A stretch of DNA of 64,000 nucleotides. Origin: Mesorhizobium sp. B2-7-2. GTDB taxonomy: Bacteria > Pseudomonadota > Alphaproteobacteria > Rhizobiales > Rhizobiaceae. The stretch's first letter is position 1. Each line of letters starts with the position of its first letter. Position numbers and translations under genes: made by a program. The notes below the pieces were generated by a model. The model was not told where the DNA came from and did no database searches. It saw nothing but the letters and a program-made list of their open reading frames with translations. Positions 17,050 to 25,610 of the stretch are shown here, one piece after another. The stretch spans positions 310,001 to 374,000 of the forward strand of contig NZ_VFTZ01000001.1 in assembly GCF_006440775.1 (NCBI RefSeq), in the 5' to 3' direction.

Positions 17050-17313
17050 ATGATGATGGTGGGCATCCATCAGCCTAAAGGTGCCGGATTGCCGATTCCT
17101 CAAGAGCTTGACGACGAATATCTCACCTTTGAGTGCCCACGGTGCGAACGTCCCATCGTTCGAAAAGGCACATGGTTTAAAACCATATCCTCATTCAAAT
17201 GCCCGTCCTGCGACGCGGCGCTGAGGCTTGGATACCCCGAAAAGCTGCACCTGTTCGGGAAGCACAAGCGTCTGACCGGGGGACCTCACGAACCGGCGAA
17301 CCCGCCTGCCTGA
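17050..17313 (+). CDS. Small zinc-ribbon protein
   Basis: The 87-residue protein has two CxxC pairs: LTFECPRCERPIVRKGTWF and SSFKCPSCDAALRLGYPEK. They are spaced as in a zinc ribbon, followed by a basic tail (LHLFGKHKRLTGG). Short proteins of this pattern occur in rhizobia without an assigned role. ATG 17050 was chosen over an upstream GTG at 16990 because the extra residues look non-coding. It is cytoplasmic, with no close neighbours on the same strand. A role in nucleic-acid or protein binding is inferred only from the ribbon. Confidence 0.65.
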   Translation: MMMVGIHQPKGAGLPIPQELDDEYLTFECPRCERPIVRKGTWFKTISSFKCPSCDAALRLGYPEKLHLFGKHKRLTGGPHEPANPPA

Positions 17314-17384
17314 ACCAAGCCGTGGCTAGCCGTACGACCTGTATGGATCGCATCGCACGCCAATCTTGGTCCATTGATCGATTA

Positions 17385-19820
17385 TCAAGCTCTCAAATGG
17401 GCTGCTTCTTCGAATAGGGCAAAGACCTTAGACTGAGGTAGGGGGCGACCGAACAGCCAACCCTGTACGTCGGTACAGCCATGCTCCCTGATCAACTGAT
17501 ACTGTTCCTCAGTTTCGACGCCCTCGGCTGTCGTGGTCATACCGAGAGTGGCCCCAAGTTCGGCGACGGCCTTGACGATCGCCCGGCTTTCGCTGCTTTC
17601 ACATATCAGGCTGACAAAGCTACGATCGATCTTGATGCGGTCGAAAGGGAAAGAGCGCAGATAGCTGAGCGATGAGTAGCCGGTTCCGAAATCGTCCATC
17701 GCGATGCTGATTCCGAGATCGCGTAGGCTGTGCAATGTCTGGAGCGTATTTTCATTGTGCGCCAATAGCACCGACTCGGTGATTTCAAGCTCGAGCCGTG
17801 ACGCCAACAAGCCTGACGCGCCCAATGCCGAGGCTACTTGAAGCGCCAGCCCCGGCTGCTTGAACTGCGCAGGCGAGAAGTTTATGGCAACCTTGACGTG
17901 GGAAGGCCATCTCGACGCGTCATTACAGGCCTGTTTTAGGATCCATTCCCCCAGACCGTCGATAACCCCTGACTCCTCGGCGAGGTGGATGAACTCTGCA
18001 GGCGGCAGAAGTCCACGCACCGGGTGGTTCCATCTAACCAGCGCCTCGAAACCGGTGAGCTTCGAGGTCCTCGTATCATGCAGAGGCTGGTAGTGGAGCA
18101 CGAACTGGTCTTTCGACACTGCCTGCGCCAACTCGGCTTCGAATTGGCGCTGCTCCTGCAGCCGTGCGTCCATTCCAGGTTCAAACGACCTGCATGTGCC
18201 ACGGCCCTCGGTTTTGGCCTTGTATAGGGCGAGGTCGGCGTTGCGGATTAACGTTTCCGGGCTTTGTCCGTCGTTCGGGAAAACGGCAATGCCGACACTG
18301 CAACCGATGTTGATATTGTGGCCCTGGATGGAGAATGAAGCGGACAAAGCATGAATGACCCGGCCGGCAAGCGCCCCGGCCTGATCGTTGCCATTAAGCA
18401 GAAGCTGAACGAGAACGAACTCGTCGCCGCCCACCCTGGCGGCCATGGCGGTCTCGCCTACATGATGCCTCAGCCGGTCCGCGACAGCTCTCAGCAACTC
18501 GTCGCCGATGGGGTGGCCTAAGGTGTCGTTGACCGGTTTGAAGCGATCAAGATCGATGCAGTGGACGGCAAGCTTCTCGCCTTGCCTGAGGCTGCGTAGG
18601 GCTTCGTCCATCGTGTCGGCCAGTAGACCGCGGTTGGGAAGTCCGGTCAGAATGTCGTGTGTTGCCAGATGCTGGATCTGGGCGGTGCGTTCTTCTACCC
18701 TCTGTTCAAGCGTCTCAGCCGCCTGCGCTTGCATGATCATGGTGCGACCGATGGAGTACCAACAAATCAACGCCAGCAAGGTGACAATACCGACGGCCAC
18801 ATACCCAGCCAGTTCGAACTCCCGCACCGATCGAACATCGACATTGCTCGTGAATTGCGTGTCGGGAAAGCCAGCCCAAAGGCGCCAGGCGCTTCTCGGA
18901 TCGTTGAGCGACAGCGGGATGACCTCGGAATAGATCAGCCTGGGATCAGGTCCCGTGAAAGATCTCGTATTGGTCACCAGCGATTCTGACATCCGGTGCT
19001 GGTCGGACTCGAAGCCATATCCGGCATTGACGATCACATAGCCACTGCCAGGCAGCAGCTTTCGCAGCGCCGAGGTGAGCATGATCGCCGAAACGGAGCC
19101 GCGCAGGGTTCCGTCCTGTCCAAAGACCGGAACCGAAAGAATGAAGCCAGACCGGTCGGCATCATCGCCGGTGCGAATGAAATTCGTGTTGTCGCAGGTG
19201 ATCAGCTCTTTGGTCCCGATGATCGGCACGTTTAGCCCGTCAAGGGTGCTTGAGTTGGGGTAGTTTGCCTTCAGCCAGGCAAGCTGTTTTGCCAGCTCGT
19301 GGTATTCATAGGTCTCGACCTCCTCGGGCGGGCGAGTCAGCGCATTCTCGTCCAGCTTCCTGGATTTGGGCGCTGCCGCAGCTTCGGATCTCGCCTTGGC
19401 ATTGACGATTAGCTGGTCGAACTGAAGAATTGGCTCCTCCAGCTTGCCGGTCACGGCGTCGAACCGATCGGGATCGAAATCCAGAGGCAGGAAGTAGACC
19501 TCCGAGATCGAGACGTTGTCGGCGAGGTTGTTGTAAATCTGCTGGATCGTTGCTCGCCCTTCGTCGCCGAGGTTGGTGCCGTGTCGGTCAAGGGCCCGGA
19601 CGCTCGGCAGGAACGTCAGGGTTCGGACATTCTGATAGATGGCGTTCAGAGCGTCTTCGACGGTCTTTGCAGTCGCCCTCGAAGTTGCCCGTGAATTTTC
19701 CAGATATCGTTCCTTGGCAAGCGCAAATTCCCTGCTCGCGTCAATACGCAACCCCACCAGGGTGACAACGCTAATCAACATGATTAGGCCGAAGCCTATT
19801 GTTCGCCTGAAGGCATTCAT
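17385..19820 (-). CDS. Membrane GGDEF-EAL protein with periplasmic sensor domain
   Basis: The 811-residue protein starts at ATG 19820 behind an AGGGGGG ribosome-binding site; a longer GTG start is less likely. There is one N-terminal membrane helix (IGFGLIMLISVVTLVGL), a ~280-residue extracytoplasmic sensor domain of Cache type (SISEVYFLPLDFDPDRF), and a second helix (LAGYVAVGIVTLLALICWYSI). A GGDEF domain with intact RVGGDEF near residue 463 and an EAL domain with intact EALVRW near residue 590 follow, along with the DDFGTGYSSL loop. Both catalytic signatures are present, so it could make and break cyclic di-GMP depending on the ligand. It stands alone and probably controls motility or surface attachment. 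Confidence 0.92.
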   Translation of the reverse strand: MNAFRRTIGFGLIMLISVVTLVGLRIDASREFALAKERYLENSRATSRATAKTVEDALNAIYQNVRTLTFLPSVRALDRHGTNLGDEGRATIQQIYNNLADNVSISEVYFLPLDFDPDRFDAVTGKLEEPILQFDQLIVNAKARSEAAAAPKSRKLDENALTRPPEEVETYEYHELAKQLAWLKANYPNSSTLDGLNVPIIGTKELITCDNTNFIRTGDDADRSGFILSVPVFGQDGTLRGSVSAIMLTSALRKLLPGSGYVIVNAGYGFESDQHRMSESLVTNTRSFTGPDPRLIYSEVIPLSLNDPRSAWRLWAGFPDTQFTSNVDVRSVREFELAGYVAVGIVTLLALICWYSIGRTMIMQAQAAETLEQRVEERTAQIQHLATHDILTGLPNRGLLADTMDEALRSLRQGEKLAVHCIDLDRFKPVNDTLGHPIGDELLRAVADRLRHHVGETAMAARVGGDEFVLVQLLLNGNDQAGALAGRVIHALSASFSIQGHNINIGCSVGIAVFPNDGQSPETLIRNADLALYKAKTEGRGTCRSFEPGMDARLQEQRQFEAELAQAVSKDQFVLHYQPLHDTRTSKLTGFEALVRWNHPVRGLLPPAEFIHLAEESGVIDGLGEWILKQACNDASRWPSHVKVAINFSPAQFKQPGLALQVASALGASGLLASRLELEITESVLLAHNENTLQTLHSLRDLGISIAMDDFGTGYSSLSYLRSFPFDRIKIDRSFVSLICESSESRAIVKAVAELGATLGMTTTAEGVETEEQYQLIREHGCTDVQGWLFGRPLPQSKVFALFEEAAHLRA

Positions 19821-20312
19821 CCGGGGCCCCCCTACCAATCGGCAGAGGTTAGTGTTGTCCGGTTTAGGAACCGCTAATGATCCACCCAGATTATGGATTT
19901 CTAATCTAGCAAAATAGGACCCTTACTCGCCGCAGCCACTGAATGCTAACGGCTGTAACGGCTGCAAATAGAAACGCTTATCTTTAAAGGCGGGCTAACT
20001 CCCTCCGCCCGCTCGCCGCACTGTCGGAGGCTATCGAACGAAACAGACCGCCGGCTCTAACTCTATTGATTTCCTGCCCGACAGCTCGATTGCCACCACC
20101 GCAGGCGTGAATGAGCCGTGTCATGCCACCACCAAGTTTTGACGTCGCGCATGCTCCTCCGGCATTTGCGGCAGCGAACCTTCCGCACGAGGGCAGACAC
20201 AATCCAGAAACATTCAGGAAAAACTGCAGAAATCATTCAAGCGTATCATGCTCTGGAGGGATCAGTTCATCGGCTGCAGCAGTGCTGCACTTGCTCGGGT
20301 TTGCGACAAGCG
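19821..20312. other. Intergenic region with a small dyad
   Basis: There is no convincing gene. An imperfectly placed dyad AGATTA-N8-TAATCT (19888-19907) lies about 70-90 bp upstream of the GGDEF-EAL gene and may be part of its promoter. Upstream extensions of the small gene at 20313 cross the rest, but their sequence is not protein-like. Confidence 0.4.
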
Positions 20313-20615
20313 ATGCACAGAATCTCGATCAACTTGATGGGTGCGTTGCTCAGCTTGTCGCTCGCTACGGCAGCGATCGGAGCCTCCACCTCAAAGGCGG
20401 CGCCGCTCACCCGGACCGAGCGTTGCACCATTCTCAGCCGTCAAGTCGACGAAGCCCTCAAAACGCATGCCGCGGCAACGCAGGTCACCGCGGCGAAGGC
20501 TCTTCAGAGAAAGGGAAACCGGTACTGCGCCAAGAAGAAGGAGGCGCAGGGAATCCGGATGCTCGCGAAAGCTTTGAAGCTGCTTGGAGTGACACCCATC
20601 GGTCCTGATCGGTGA
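20313..20615 (+). CDS. Small exported basic protein, ~100 aa
   Basis: From ATG 20313 the product begins with a signal peptide (MHRISINLMGALLSLSLATAAIGASTSKA) with likely cleavage after the small-residue run. The mature ~75-residue basic protein has two cysteines (ERCTILSRQVDEALK and RYCAKKKEAQGIRMLAKALKLLGV). The frame extends upstream to 20118 without plausible protein sequence, so the internal ATG is preferred. It is followed after 37 bp by another small exported lysine-rich protein. A periplasmic location is predicted and the function is unknown. Confidence 0.65.
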   Translation: MHRISINLMGALLSLSLATAAIGASTSKAAPLTRTERCTILSRQVDEALKTHAAATQVTAAKALQRKGNRYCAKKKEAQGIRMLAKALKLLGVTPIGPDR

Positions 20616-20652
20616 CGCTCAACCCCCGACTTGCCAAACAAGGAATAGACAC

Positions 20653-20907
20653 ATGAAAAAGTCTCTTCTGTCTGCCGTCGGTCTTGCATTCGCGCTCGCC
20701 GTCTCGATGCCAGTTCTCGGCCCTAACGACGCCGCCGCGGCTACGAAGCCAGCGCCAGCAGCGACGGACGCAACTGGCTCTGCACCCGCCTCGGATGCTA
20801 TGACCATGAAGAAGGCTAAGAAGCACGTAACGAAGGCCTGCAAGGCGACCAAGAAGCACAAGTGCCCGGTGAAGCACAAGAGGAGCGCCGCGAAGAAGTC
20901 CTATTAA
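20653..20907 (+). CDS. Small exported lysine-rich protein, 84 aa
   Basis: A clear signal peptide (MKKSLLSAVGLAFALAVSMPVLG...AAAA) is followed by an Ala/Pro/Thr linker and a strongly basic tail (MKKAKKHVTKACKATKKHK and KHKRSAAKKSY) with two cysteines. The ribosome-binding site is AAGGAAT upstream of the ATG. A terminator follows at 20927. Similar short lysine-rich periplasmic proteins are common in Rhizobiales. A role in binding polyanions or the cell wall is only a guess from charge. Confidence 0.7.
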   Translation: MKKSLLSAVGLAFALAVSMPVLGPNDAAAATKPAPAATDATGSAPASDAMTMKKAKKHVTKACKATKKHKCPVKHKRSAAKKSY

Positions 20908-20926
20908 GGTTTGAAGTATTGCAAAG

Positions 20927-20966
20927 AAGGCCGTCCACCTCCGCATTTACCGGGATGGCCTTTTTT
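20927..20966 (+). terminator. Rho-independent terminator after the lysine-rich protein gene
   Basis: AAGGCCGTCC and GGATGGCCTT form a stem (one G:T-type wobble) followed by TTTT, 20 bp after the stop codon of the 84-residue gene. Confidence 0.8.
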
Positions 20967-21251
20967 GCTCCCGCCTGCGACTGAGTGGGCGCGACGACCG
21001 GCTCTTCGTGCCGGCCCGCTCATTTCGTCATGGACAGCAGCAGGCTCGTTATGCGCCCCTTGCGGCGTCCTCGATCAACCTGACCATGAAGTTGCGGAAT
21101 CTCTGGCCGGACTTATCCCCTATATTTCCAACCTCCTCCGCCCCATTCCGGGTACAGAAACGGACACCTCCCCGCTCAACTGCGCGCTGACTGTGAATGT
21201 CCTTTCTGCCACCTTTTCAGGTCCTCGGTTCCTGAGATTTGGAATCGACTA

Positions 21252-22076
21252 TCAAAGCTTGAAAGTGCCGGCATCCGCTTTTGCATCGACGTCGGTGATC
21301 AACATATGCCCTGGCGATACCGTGATCGAGACCGCGAGTTCGGCGCGAGCAAGAGCATCTTGCGCGGTCAGGCTGCTTGCCCAGAACACTGGGACCTCCC
21401 CTTCCATGATCTCGACCGCGTCACCCCAGTCGGGAGCCATCAGATCTCCTACTCCGATAATCGATGGGTCTCCGACATGGACAGGAGAACCATGGGCAAG
21501 CGGGAAGCGTGCGGTAAGGGCGCGAACCTTGTCGACATCACCTCGTCTTATGGGACGCATGGAGACGACCATCTCGCCTTCAAAAGGTCCTGCGCCGCGC
21601 GTCTTGATTTTGGTCCGAAACTTTGGGAGGACTTTGCCGCAGCCGGTGCTGCCCAGTTTGATGCCCTTTTCCAGGAGGGCCACTTCGACGGTAAGCGAAC
21701 TACCGAGCGCGAAGGCGGCAAAATCGTCCCGCCAGAGGTCGATGATATCTGTCCTCTGATGGGTCACCTCCCCAAAGTGGTAGATATTGTATTGCGGAGC
21801 ATCGGTGCGGATATCGATGTCGCCTAGCGCTGGAAGAAATGGACTGCCCGCACGGCTCACGCCCACTAACGGACAGGGCTTGGGATTGCGGACGCAAAAC
21901 TGATGGAAATCGCCGGCAAAGCGACGGGGAACAATCACGACGTTGGCTTGGAGCTTGCCCCTCGCAAGCCCTCCTGTCCGGCCTTCGTAGGCCCCCGCTC
22001 TAACGAGCCTCCGCAGTTTATCTGCATCGATCACTCGCAAATTGTCATAGAACAATGAAGTGACTTGGCGAGGCAT
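21252..22076 (-). CDS. DUF1445/UPF0317 family protein (putative hydro-lyase / D-glutamate cyclase-like)
   Basis: The 274-residue product matches the DUF1445 family. It has LARGKLQANVVIVPRRFAGDFHQFCVRNPKPCPLVGV, TDIIDLWRDDFAAFALG, GPFEGEMVVSMRPI, AHGSPVHVGDPSIIGVGDLMAPDWGDAVEI and EVPVFWASSLT, ending SPGHMLITD. Bacterial members are annotated as putative hydro-lyases, and mammalian D-glutamate cyclase contains a related domain. ATG 22076 behind GGAAG is preferred; the frame extends to TTG 22127. The family's usual 'GCSFSFE' is LGSSLTVE here, so activity may differ. It lies just downstream of the T3SS sctT gene but is separated by a 160-bp AT-rich spacer and is probably transcribed separately. 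D-glutamate would fit the cell-wall theme of the island, which is inference. Confidence 0.8.
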   Translation of the reverse strand: MPRQVTSLFYDNLRVIDADKLRRLVRAGAYEGRTGGLARGKLQANVVIVPRRFAGDFHQFCVRNPKPCPLVGVSRAGSPFLPALGDIDIRTDAPQYNIYHFGEVTHQRTDIIDLWRDDFAAFALGSSLTVEVALLEKGIKLGSTGCGKVLPKFRTKIKTRGAGPFEGEMVVSMRPIRRGDVDKVRALTARFPLAHGSPVHVGDPSIIGVGDLMAPDWGDAVEIMEGEVPVFWASSLTAQDALARAELAVSITVSPGHMLITDVDAKADAGTFKL

Positions 22077-22141
22077 GGGCTTCCGGAAAAATGGACGATT
22101 CACGAAATCGCGTAAGATCATCGGCAAGCCAGCGGATTGTC

Positions 22142-22216
22142 AAATTATCAGAATCTTTCCTCTTCGATAAATTGTATTTATTAATTAGATGGCAAACTCT
22201 AAATTATTAGAACTTT
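22142..22216. repeat. AT-rich spacer with imperfect 16-bp direct repeats
   Basis: AAATTATCAGAATCTT (22142-22157) and AAATTATTAGAACTTT (22201-22216) are imperfect direct repeats. They sit in a spacer far richer in A+T than the surrounding DNA, between sctT and the DUF1445 gene. This is probably the promoter/regulatory region of the DUF1445 gene. Confidence 0.45.
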
Positions 22217-22235
22217 AGCATAGACATACTGACTC

Positions 22236-23051
22236 TCACTGACAATCTCGGCAGCCGATCGCTTCTATCTGGCGACCTGCCTCGCGCAGAAAGCCCAGGT
22301 CACGGTTCATGTAGGAGAGCAGGAAAGCTGCGTAGAGGACGAAGACGAGGCTGAAGACCAGTGTCTTGACGACCAGCGAAAGCGCAAAAACGTTCAGGTG
22401 CGGCGAGGCTCGCGCCAGGAAGGCCAGCACGATGTCGGACAAGAGCATGCTGATGATGAGCGGGAAAACGAGAGTCAGCGCCATAACCACGACGCGGTTC
22501 AGCAGACCGAGGAAGATTCCAGCAGCGTCCTTGCTGAACACAGGCAGGAGATGATCGATCGGCCAAAGGCCATAGCTGTCGTAGAGACCGGTCAACGAAA
22601 GCTGCAGGCCTCCGGCTGCGAGGTAGATCGTGACCATGATGATGGCGAGCAAGGTGCCGGTGGCCCCCGTCTCATGGGTCATCATCGGATCGATCAGCGC
22701 ACCCATCGAGGAGCCGCGCTGCAGATCCAGTATATCGCCCGCCGCTTCCGCGGCCCAGAACGGTATGCCCATCGCCAGCCCGAGTGTTACCCCGACCACG
22801 ACCTCCTTGAGCATGTACAACACGATCATCGTCGTCGGCAGATCGGTGGTCGTCAACTTGTTCACGATGATCGGAAAGACCGGAACCACCAGCGCCAACG
22901 CCACACCGCTGCGCAGAAGCCCTGACAGCGGCACGCGCGAAAAAAGCGGCATGAGCAGCATGAACCCGGTCATGCGCGCGAGCGCGAAAGCGCCTGCCAG
23001 GAGATAGAATTGAAGCTCTTTGACCGAGGTGAAGAGCGGTTCGACCGGCAT
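22236..23051 (-). CDS. sctT: T3SS export apparatus protein SctT
   Basis: The 271-residue polytopic inner-membrane protein belongs to the SctT/FliR family, a component of the SctRST export gate. Hydrophobic segments include LLAGAFALARMTGFMLLMPLF, GVALALVVPVFPIIV, LLAIIMVTIYLAAGGLQL and FALSLVVKTLVFSLVFVLYAAF. Family marks are MGIPFWAAEAAGDILDLQRGSS (normally 'G...IDxQRG') and the C-terminal cytoplasmic tail. It is the last gene of the sctC1-to-sctT operon, 9 bp after sctS. In classical rhizobial loci sctU follows directly; here it is about 27 kb away. Confidence 0.93.
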   Translation of the reverse strand: MPVEPLFTSVKELQFYLLAGAFALARMTGFMLLMPLFSRVPLSGLLRSGVALALVVPVFPIIVNKLTTTDLPTTMIVLYMLKEVVVGVTLGLAMGIPFWAAEAAGDILDLQRGSSMGALIDPMMTHETGATGTLLAIIMVTIYLAAGGLQLSLTGLYDSYGLWPIDHLLPVFSKDAAGIFLGLLNRVVVMALTLVFPLIISMLLSDIVLAFLARASPHLNVFALSLVVKTLVFSLVFVLYAAFLLSYMNRDLGFLREAGRQIEAIGCRDCQ

Positions 23052-23060
23052 CCGTGTGTC

Positions 23061-23330
23061 TCAACGGGTGACGACGGGAAACTCGTCCAGCGCCGTCGAC
23101 GCCTGCTGCGCAATCTGCTGAGCGAGCAATGGACCAAAGACGATGATAACCAGAAGGATGGCGACGAGCTTTATCGTCTGCGGCAGCGACTGGTCCTGAA
23201 TCTGTGTCAGCGCCTGGGCAAGGCCGACGAGCACGCCGACGGCCAGTGCGGTGATGATGGCCGGGCTGGAGGCCAGCAAAACGGTGAGAAGCGCGCCTTG
23301 GACCTTCGCCAGGATGAAATCATTGCTCAT
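23061..23330 (-). CDS. sctS: T3SS export apparatus protein SctS
   Basis: The 89-residue protein has two membrane helices (LLTVLLASSPAIITALAVGVLVGLAQALTQIQDQ and IKLVAILLVIIVFGPLLAQQI), as in all SctS/FliQ proteins. The conserved GLxQALTQIQDQ(S/T)LPQTIK loop is intact. It forms the export gate with SctR and SctT. It is encoded between them with 18-bp and 9-bp gaps, so it is firmly part of the operon. Confidence 0.95.
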   Translation of the reverse strand: MSNDFILAKVQGALLTVLLASSPAIITALAVGVLVGLAQALTQIQDQSLPQTIKLVAILLVIIVFGPLLAQQIAQQASTALDEFPVVTR

Positions 23331-23348
23331 ATGAAACCCCCGGCAGCG

Positions 23349-24002
23349 TCACGAGTAGCTCAGGATGAGGCCATGCATAAGCCGCGACCAGCCGTCTATG
23401 GCGACGAAAAGGAACAGTTTCAGCGGGATCGAAATAAGGACCGGCGAAACCATGATCATGCCGAGCGTCATCAGCACGTTCGCGACAACGATGTCGATGA
23501 TGAGGAAAGGCAGATAAAGCAGGAAGCCGATCTCGAAGGCACGGGTAAGCTCGGAGGCGACAAAGGCAGGAACCAGAATGGACAGATCGTCGTCCTTGAG
23601 ATTCTGCCGGGCCTGTTCCGGCCACAGGCGGGCCGTTCCATCGAGAAAAAACTGACGCTCTTGCGGCTGGGTGAATTTCATGAGGTGGCGCTGCAATGGT
23701 TCCCGGACCAGTTGCGCCGCCCTGGCGAGATCGTCGGTTGTCTGGAACTGGACCTGCCCTTCCTGAAGCCGGCTCGACATCTCGCTCAGCAATGGCGTGG
23801 TGACATAGACGGTCAGCACGAGCGCTATGCCATAGAGCACCAAATTGGGCGGCATCTGCTGAACGCCGAGTGCGTTGCGGATCAGAAACAACACGACCGA
23901 GATCTTCAGAAAGCCCGTCATCGTGACGACCGCCAGCGGCAGCAACCCGACCACACCGACGGCGATCAGGATTCCAAGCAGGTTGGGCGAGTTGTCAAGC
24001 AT
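23349..24002 (-). CDS. sctR: T3SS export apparatus protein SctR
   Basis: The 217-residue member of the SctR/FliP family shows SVVLFLIRNALGVQQMPPNLVLYGIALVLTVYV, LVPAFVASELTRAFEIGFLLYLPFLIIDIVVANVLMTLGMIMVSP and PLKLFLFVAIDGW, all hallmark segments of the core export gate. The open frame extends to 24086, but ATG 24002 overlaps the end of sctQ by 8 bp (ATGCTTGA) and gives the normal family start (MLDNSPNLLG). It is an inner-membrane protein with four predicted helices. Confidence 0.95.
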   Translation of the reverse strand: MLDNSPNLLGILIAVGVVGLLPLAVVTMTGFLKISVVLFLIRNALGVQQMPPNLVLYGIALVLTVYVTTPLLSEMSSRLQEGQVQFQTTDDLARAAQLVREPLQRHLMKFTQPQERQFFLDGTARLWPEQARQNLKDDDLSILVPAFVASELTRAFEIGFLLYLPFLIIDIVVANVLMTLGMIMVSPVLISIPLKLFLFVAIDGWSRLMHGLILSYS

Positions 24003-25104
24003 TGTCGAACATGCGCAGGACCCGCACGCCCAGGCTTTCTCCGATCCGCACGATCTCGCCGCGACCGACACGCCTGCCGTTGGCAATGATGTCGACAGTC
24101 GCGTCGGCTACATCGGCGAGCGGAATGATGGCGCCGGGCGCAAGCTGCCTTACTTGTCCAAGAGGCATTGCCGTGCGGCCGACCTCGAAGGCAAGGACGA
24201 CCGGCAATTCGTCCAAAGTCGATTCTTCCAAGGTGTCCGGCGGCGGCGTGTTCTGGTTCATGGCCCACTCCCAGTTCGATCCAGTGATTGCGGTCGGCGC
24301 GGCAAGCAATTGCGGCCCGCCGGCGGTCAGCCCCACCGGCGCGAATAGGCGCTCGGCAATGATGAGCGTCGCCACGCCCTCTTCCGCCGTATCGTCGAAC
24401 AGCACCACATCGTCAGCCTGCAGGCTTTGAAGCTCGCCAATGGTGATCGCAAGCGGACCGCGCCGAAGATGGACGGACAGCGGAAATTCGGCCGGGACCG
24501 GCGGCCTTGGTTTGCCGAGCTCGTCGAGAAGGCGGCCGATCCGTACCGGCAGACCGGTGTCATTCGCTGTCAGGACGCAGCCTATGGTTTCATCCTTGTC
24601 GGTCAGGGCGAAAGCGAATGTAGTTTCCCCTGAAACGGCATCTGCCGGTGCCAGCGAGGTAATCGCGATCTTCTCGCCCAGCCTGTCCTCGATCCATTCG
24701 AGATCGTGTTCGAACGTCGCCTCCAACAGGAGCGCGGCGTGGGCCGGCGCAAGCCGTTTCATATCGACCGCTCCGTCGACCCTGGCGAGACCTCGCTCGA
24801 CAACAGAAAGCGGCAGGCGCAATTGCCCGGCCATGTCCCCGACGGTGAAGCCAACAGCGCATAGCGGCTGGTTCGCGGAATTCGGCCCCGGCCAAGCGGC
24901 CGCGATCGCCATGGCGCTTCCGGCAATCGTGATCCGCGCGGCAGTGCGGCGACGGTAGAAGGCGTTCAACGCCCAGACATCCGCGGCTGCTACCGTTGCC
25001 AAAGTCAGCGGCTCGCCGATGCTCGACTGTGCGGCCGCGCGTTTCGCCGGTTTTGCCCGCGCTTTCGTTCTTGCCGGCGCGAAGTCCTGAGGCATCACAT
25101 CCAT
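23995..25104 (-). CDS. sctQ: T3SS cytoplasmic ring (C-ring) protein SctQ
   Basis: The ~369-residue protein has a divergent N-terminal part and a C-terminal SpoA/FliN domain (residues ~290-369): LPVVLAFEVGRTAMPLGQVRQLAPGAIIPL, then NGRRVGRGEIVRIGESLGVRVLRM. SctQ forms the cytosolic sorting-platform pods with SctK and SctL. ATG 25104 (MDVMPQDF) was chosen because the longer frame runs through the end of sctO. Its stop overlaps the sctR start. Confidence 0.88.
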   Translation of the reverse strand: MDVMPQDFAPARTKARAKPAKRAAAQSSIGEPLTLATVAAADVWALNAFYRRRTAARITIAGSAMAIAAAWPGPNSANQPLCAVGFTVGDMAGQLRLPLSVVERGLARVDGAVDMKRLAPAHAALLLEATFEHDLEWIEDRLGEKIAITSLAPADAVSGETTFAFALTDKDETIGCVLTANDTGLPVRIGRLLDELGKPRPPVPAEFPLSVHLRRGPLAITIGELQSLQADDVVLFDDTAEEGVATLIIAERLFAPVGLTAGGPQLLAAPTAITGSNWEWAMNQNTPPPDTLEESTLDELPVVLAFEVGRTAMPLGQVRQLAPGAIIPLADVADATVDIIANGRRVGRGEIVRIGESLGVRVLRMFDNA

Positions 25105-25121
25105 ATCGATCACTGATTGGG

Positions 25122-25610
25122 CTATCGTTCTGTGGACGAGCGCGGCTGGCCGCGCTCCTCTTCCTCGGAAAGCTCGGCAAGGGCCTGGCGCCGACACGCG
25201 TCGCGTTTGGCCAATTGCTCCGATAGCCTGTCCAGCTTGGTCACAGCCTTGATGCTCGCACGGTGCTCGTTGCGGACTGCCGACAGCTCGACATTCCGTC
25301 GCTTCTCGAGGTCGCCGGCCATTTTCTCGCCTTCCCGCAACTGCCCGGTTTTCCTGGCGGCGGCCTCGAACCGTCCCTGCAGCCGGTGGAGGCTGGCGGC
25401 ATTCACCGGCTGCCCGACCAGCGCATTGAACGCCGCATCCTCGGCGTTGACCGTGCGCTGGAGGTGTTCGGTGACGGCGGCAGCCGCCTGCTGAACTTCC
25501 CTCGCGGCCTGGTTGGCGGCGGCGCGCCTTACGGTCACCTCTTCCTGTGCGCGCTCCTCGCGGCGGCGTCTGAGGTCGCGCAGTCGAGCGATCATGTCAC
25601 GCTCCTTCAT
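25122..25610 (-). CDS. sctO: T3SS stalk protein SctO (YscO-like)
   Basis: The ~162-residue protein is almost wholly charged coiled coil (MIARLRDLRRRREERAQEEVTVRRAAANQAAREVQQAAA..., LQGRFEAAARKTGQLREGEKMAGDLEKRR). Sequence identity in this family is low, but length, charge and position directly after sctN identify the SctO/FliJ-type ATPase stalk. ATG 25610 overlaps the end of sctN by 14 bp, and an alternative ATG lies 5 codons on. Confidence 0.82.
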   Translation of the reverse strand: MKERDMIARLRDLRRRREERAQEEVTVRRAAANQAAREVQQAAAAVTEHLQRTVNAEDAAFNALVGQPVNAASLHRLQGRFEAAARKTGQLREGEKMAGDLEKRRNVELSAVRNEHRASIKAVTKLDRLSEQLAKRDACRRQALAELSEEEERGQPRSSTER

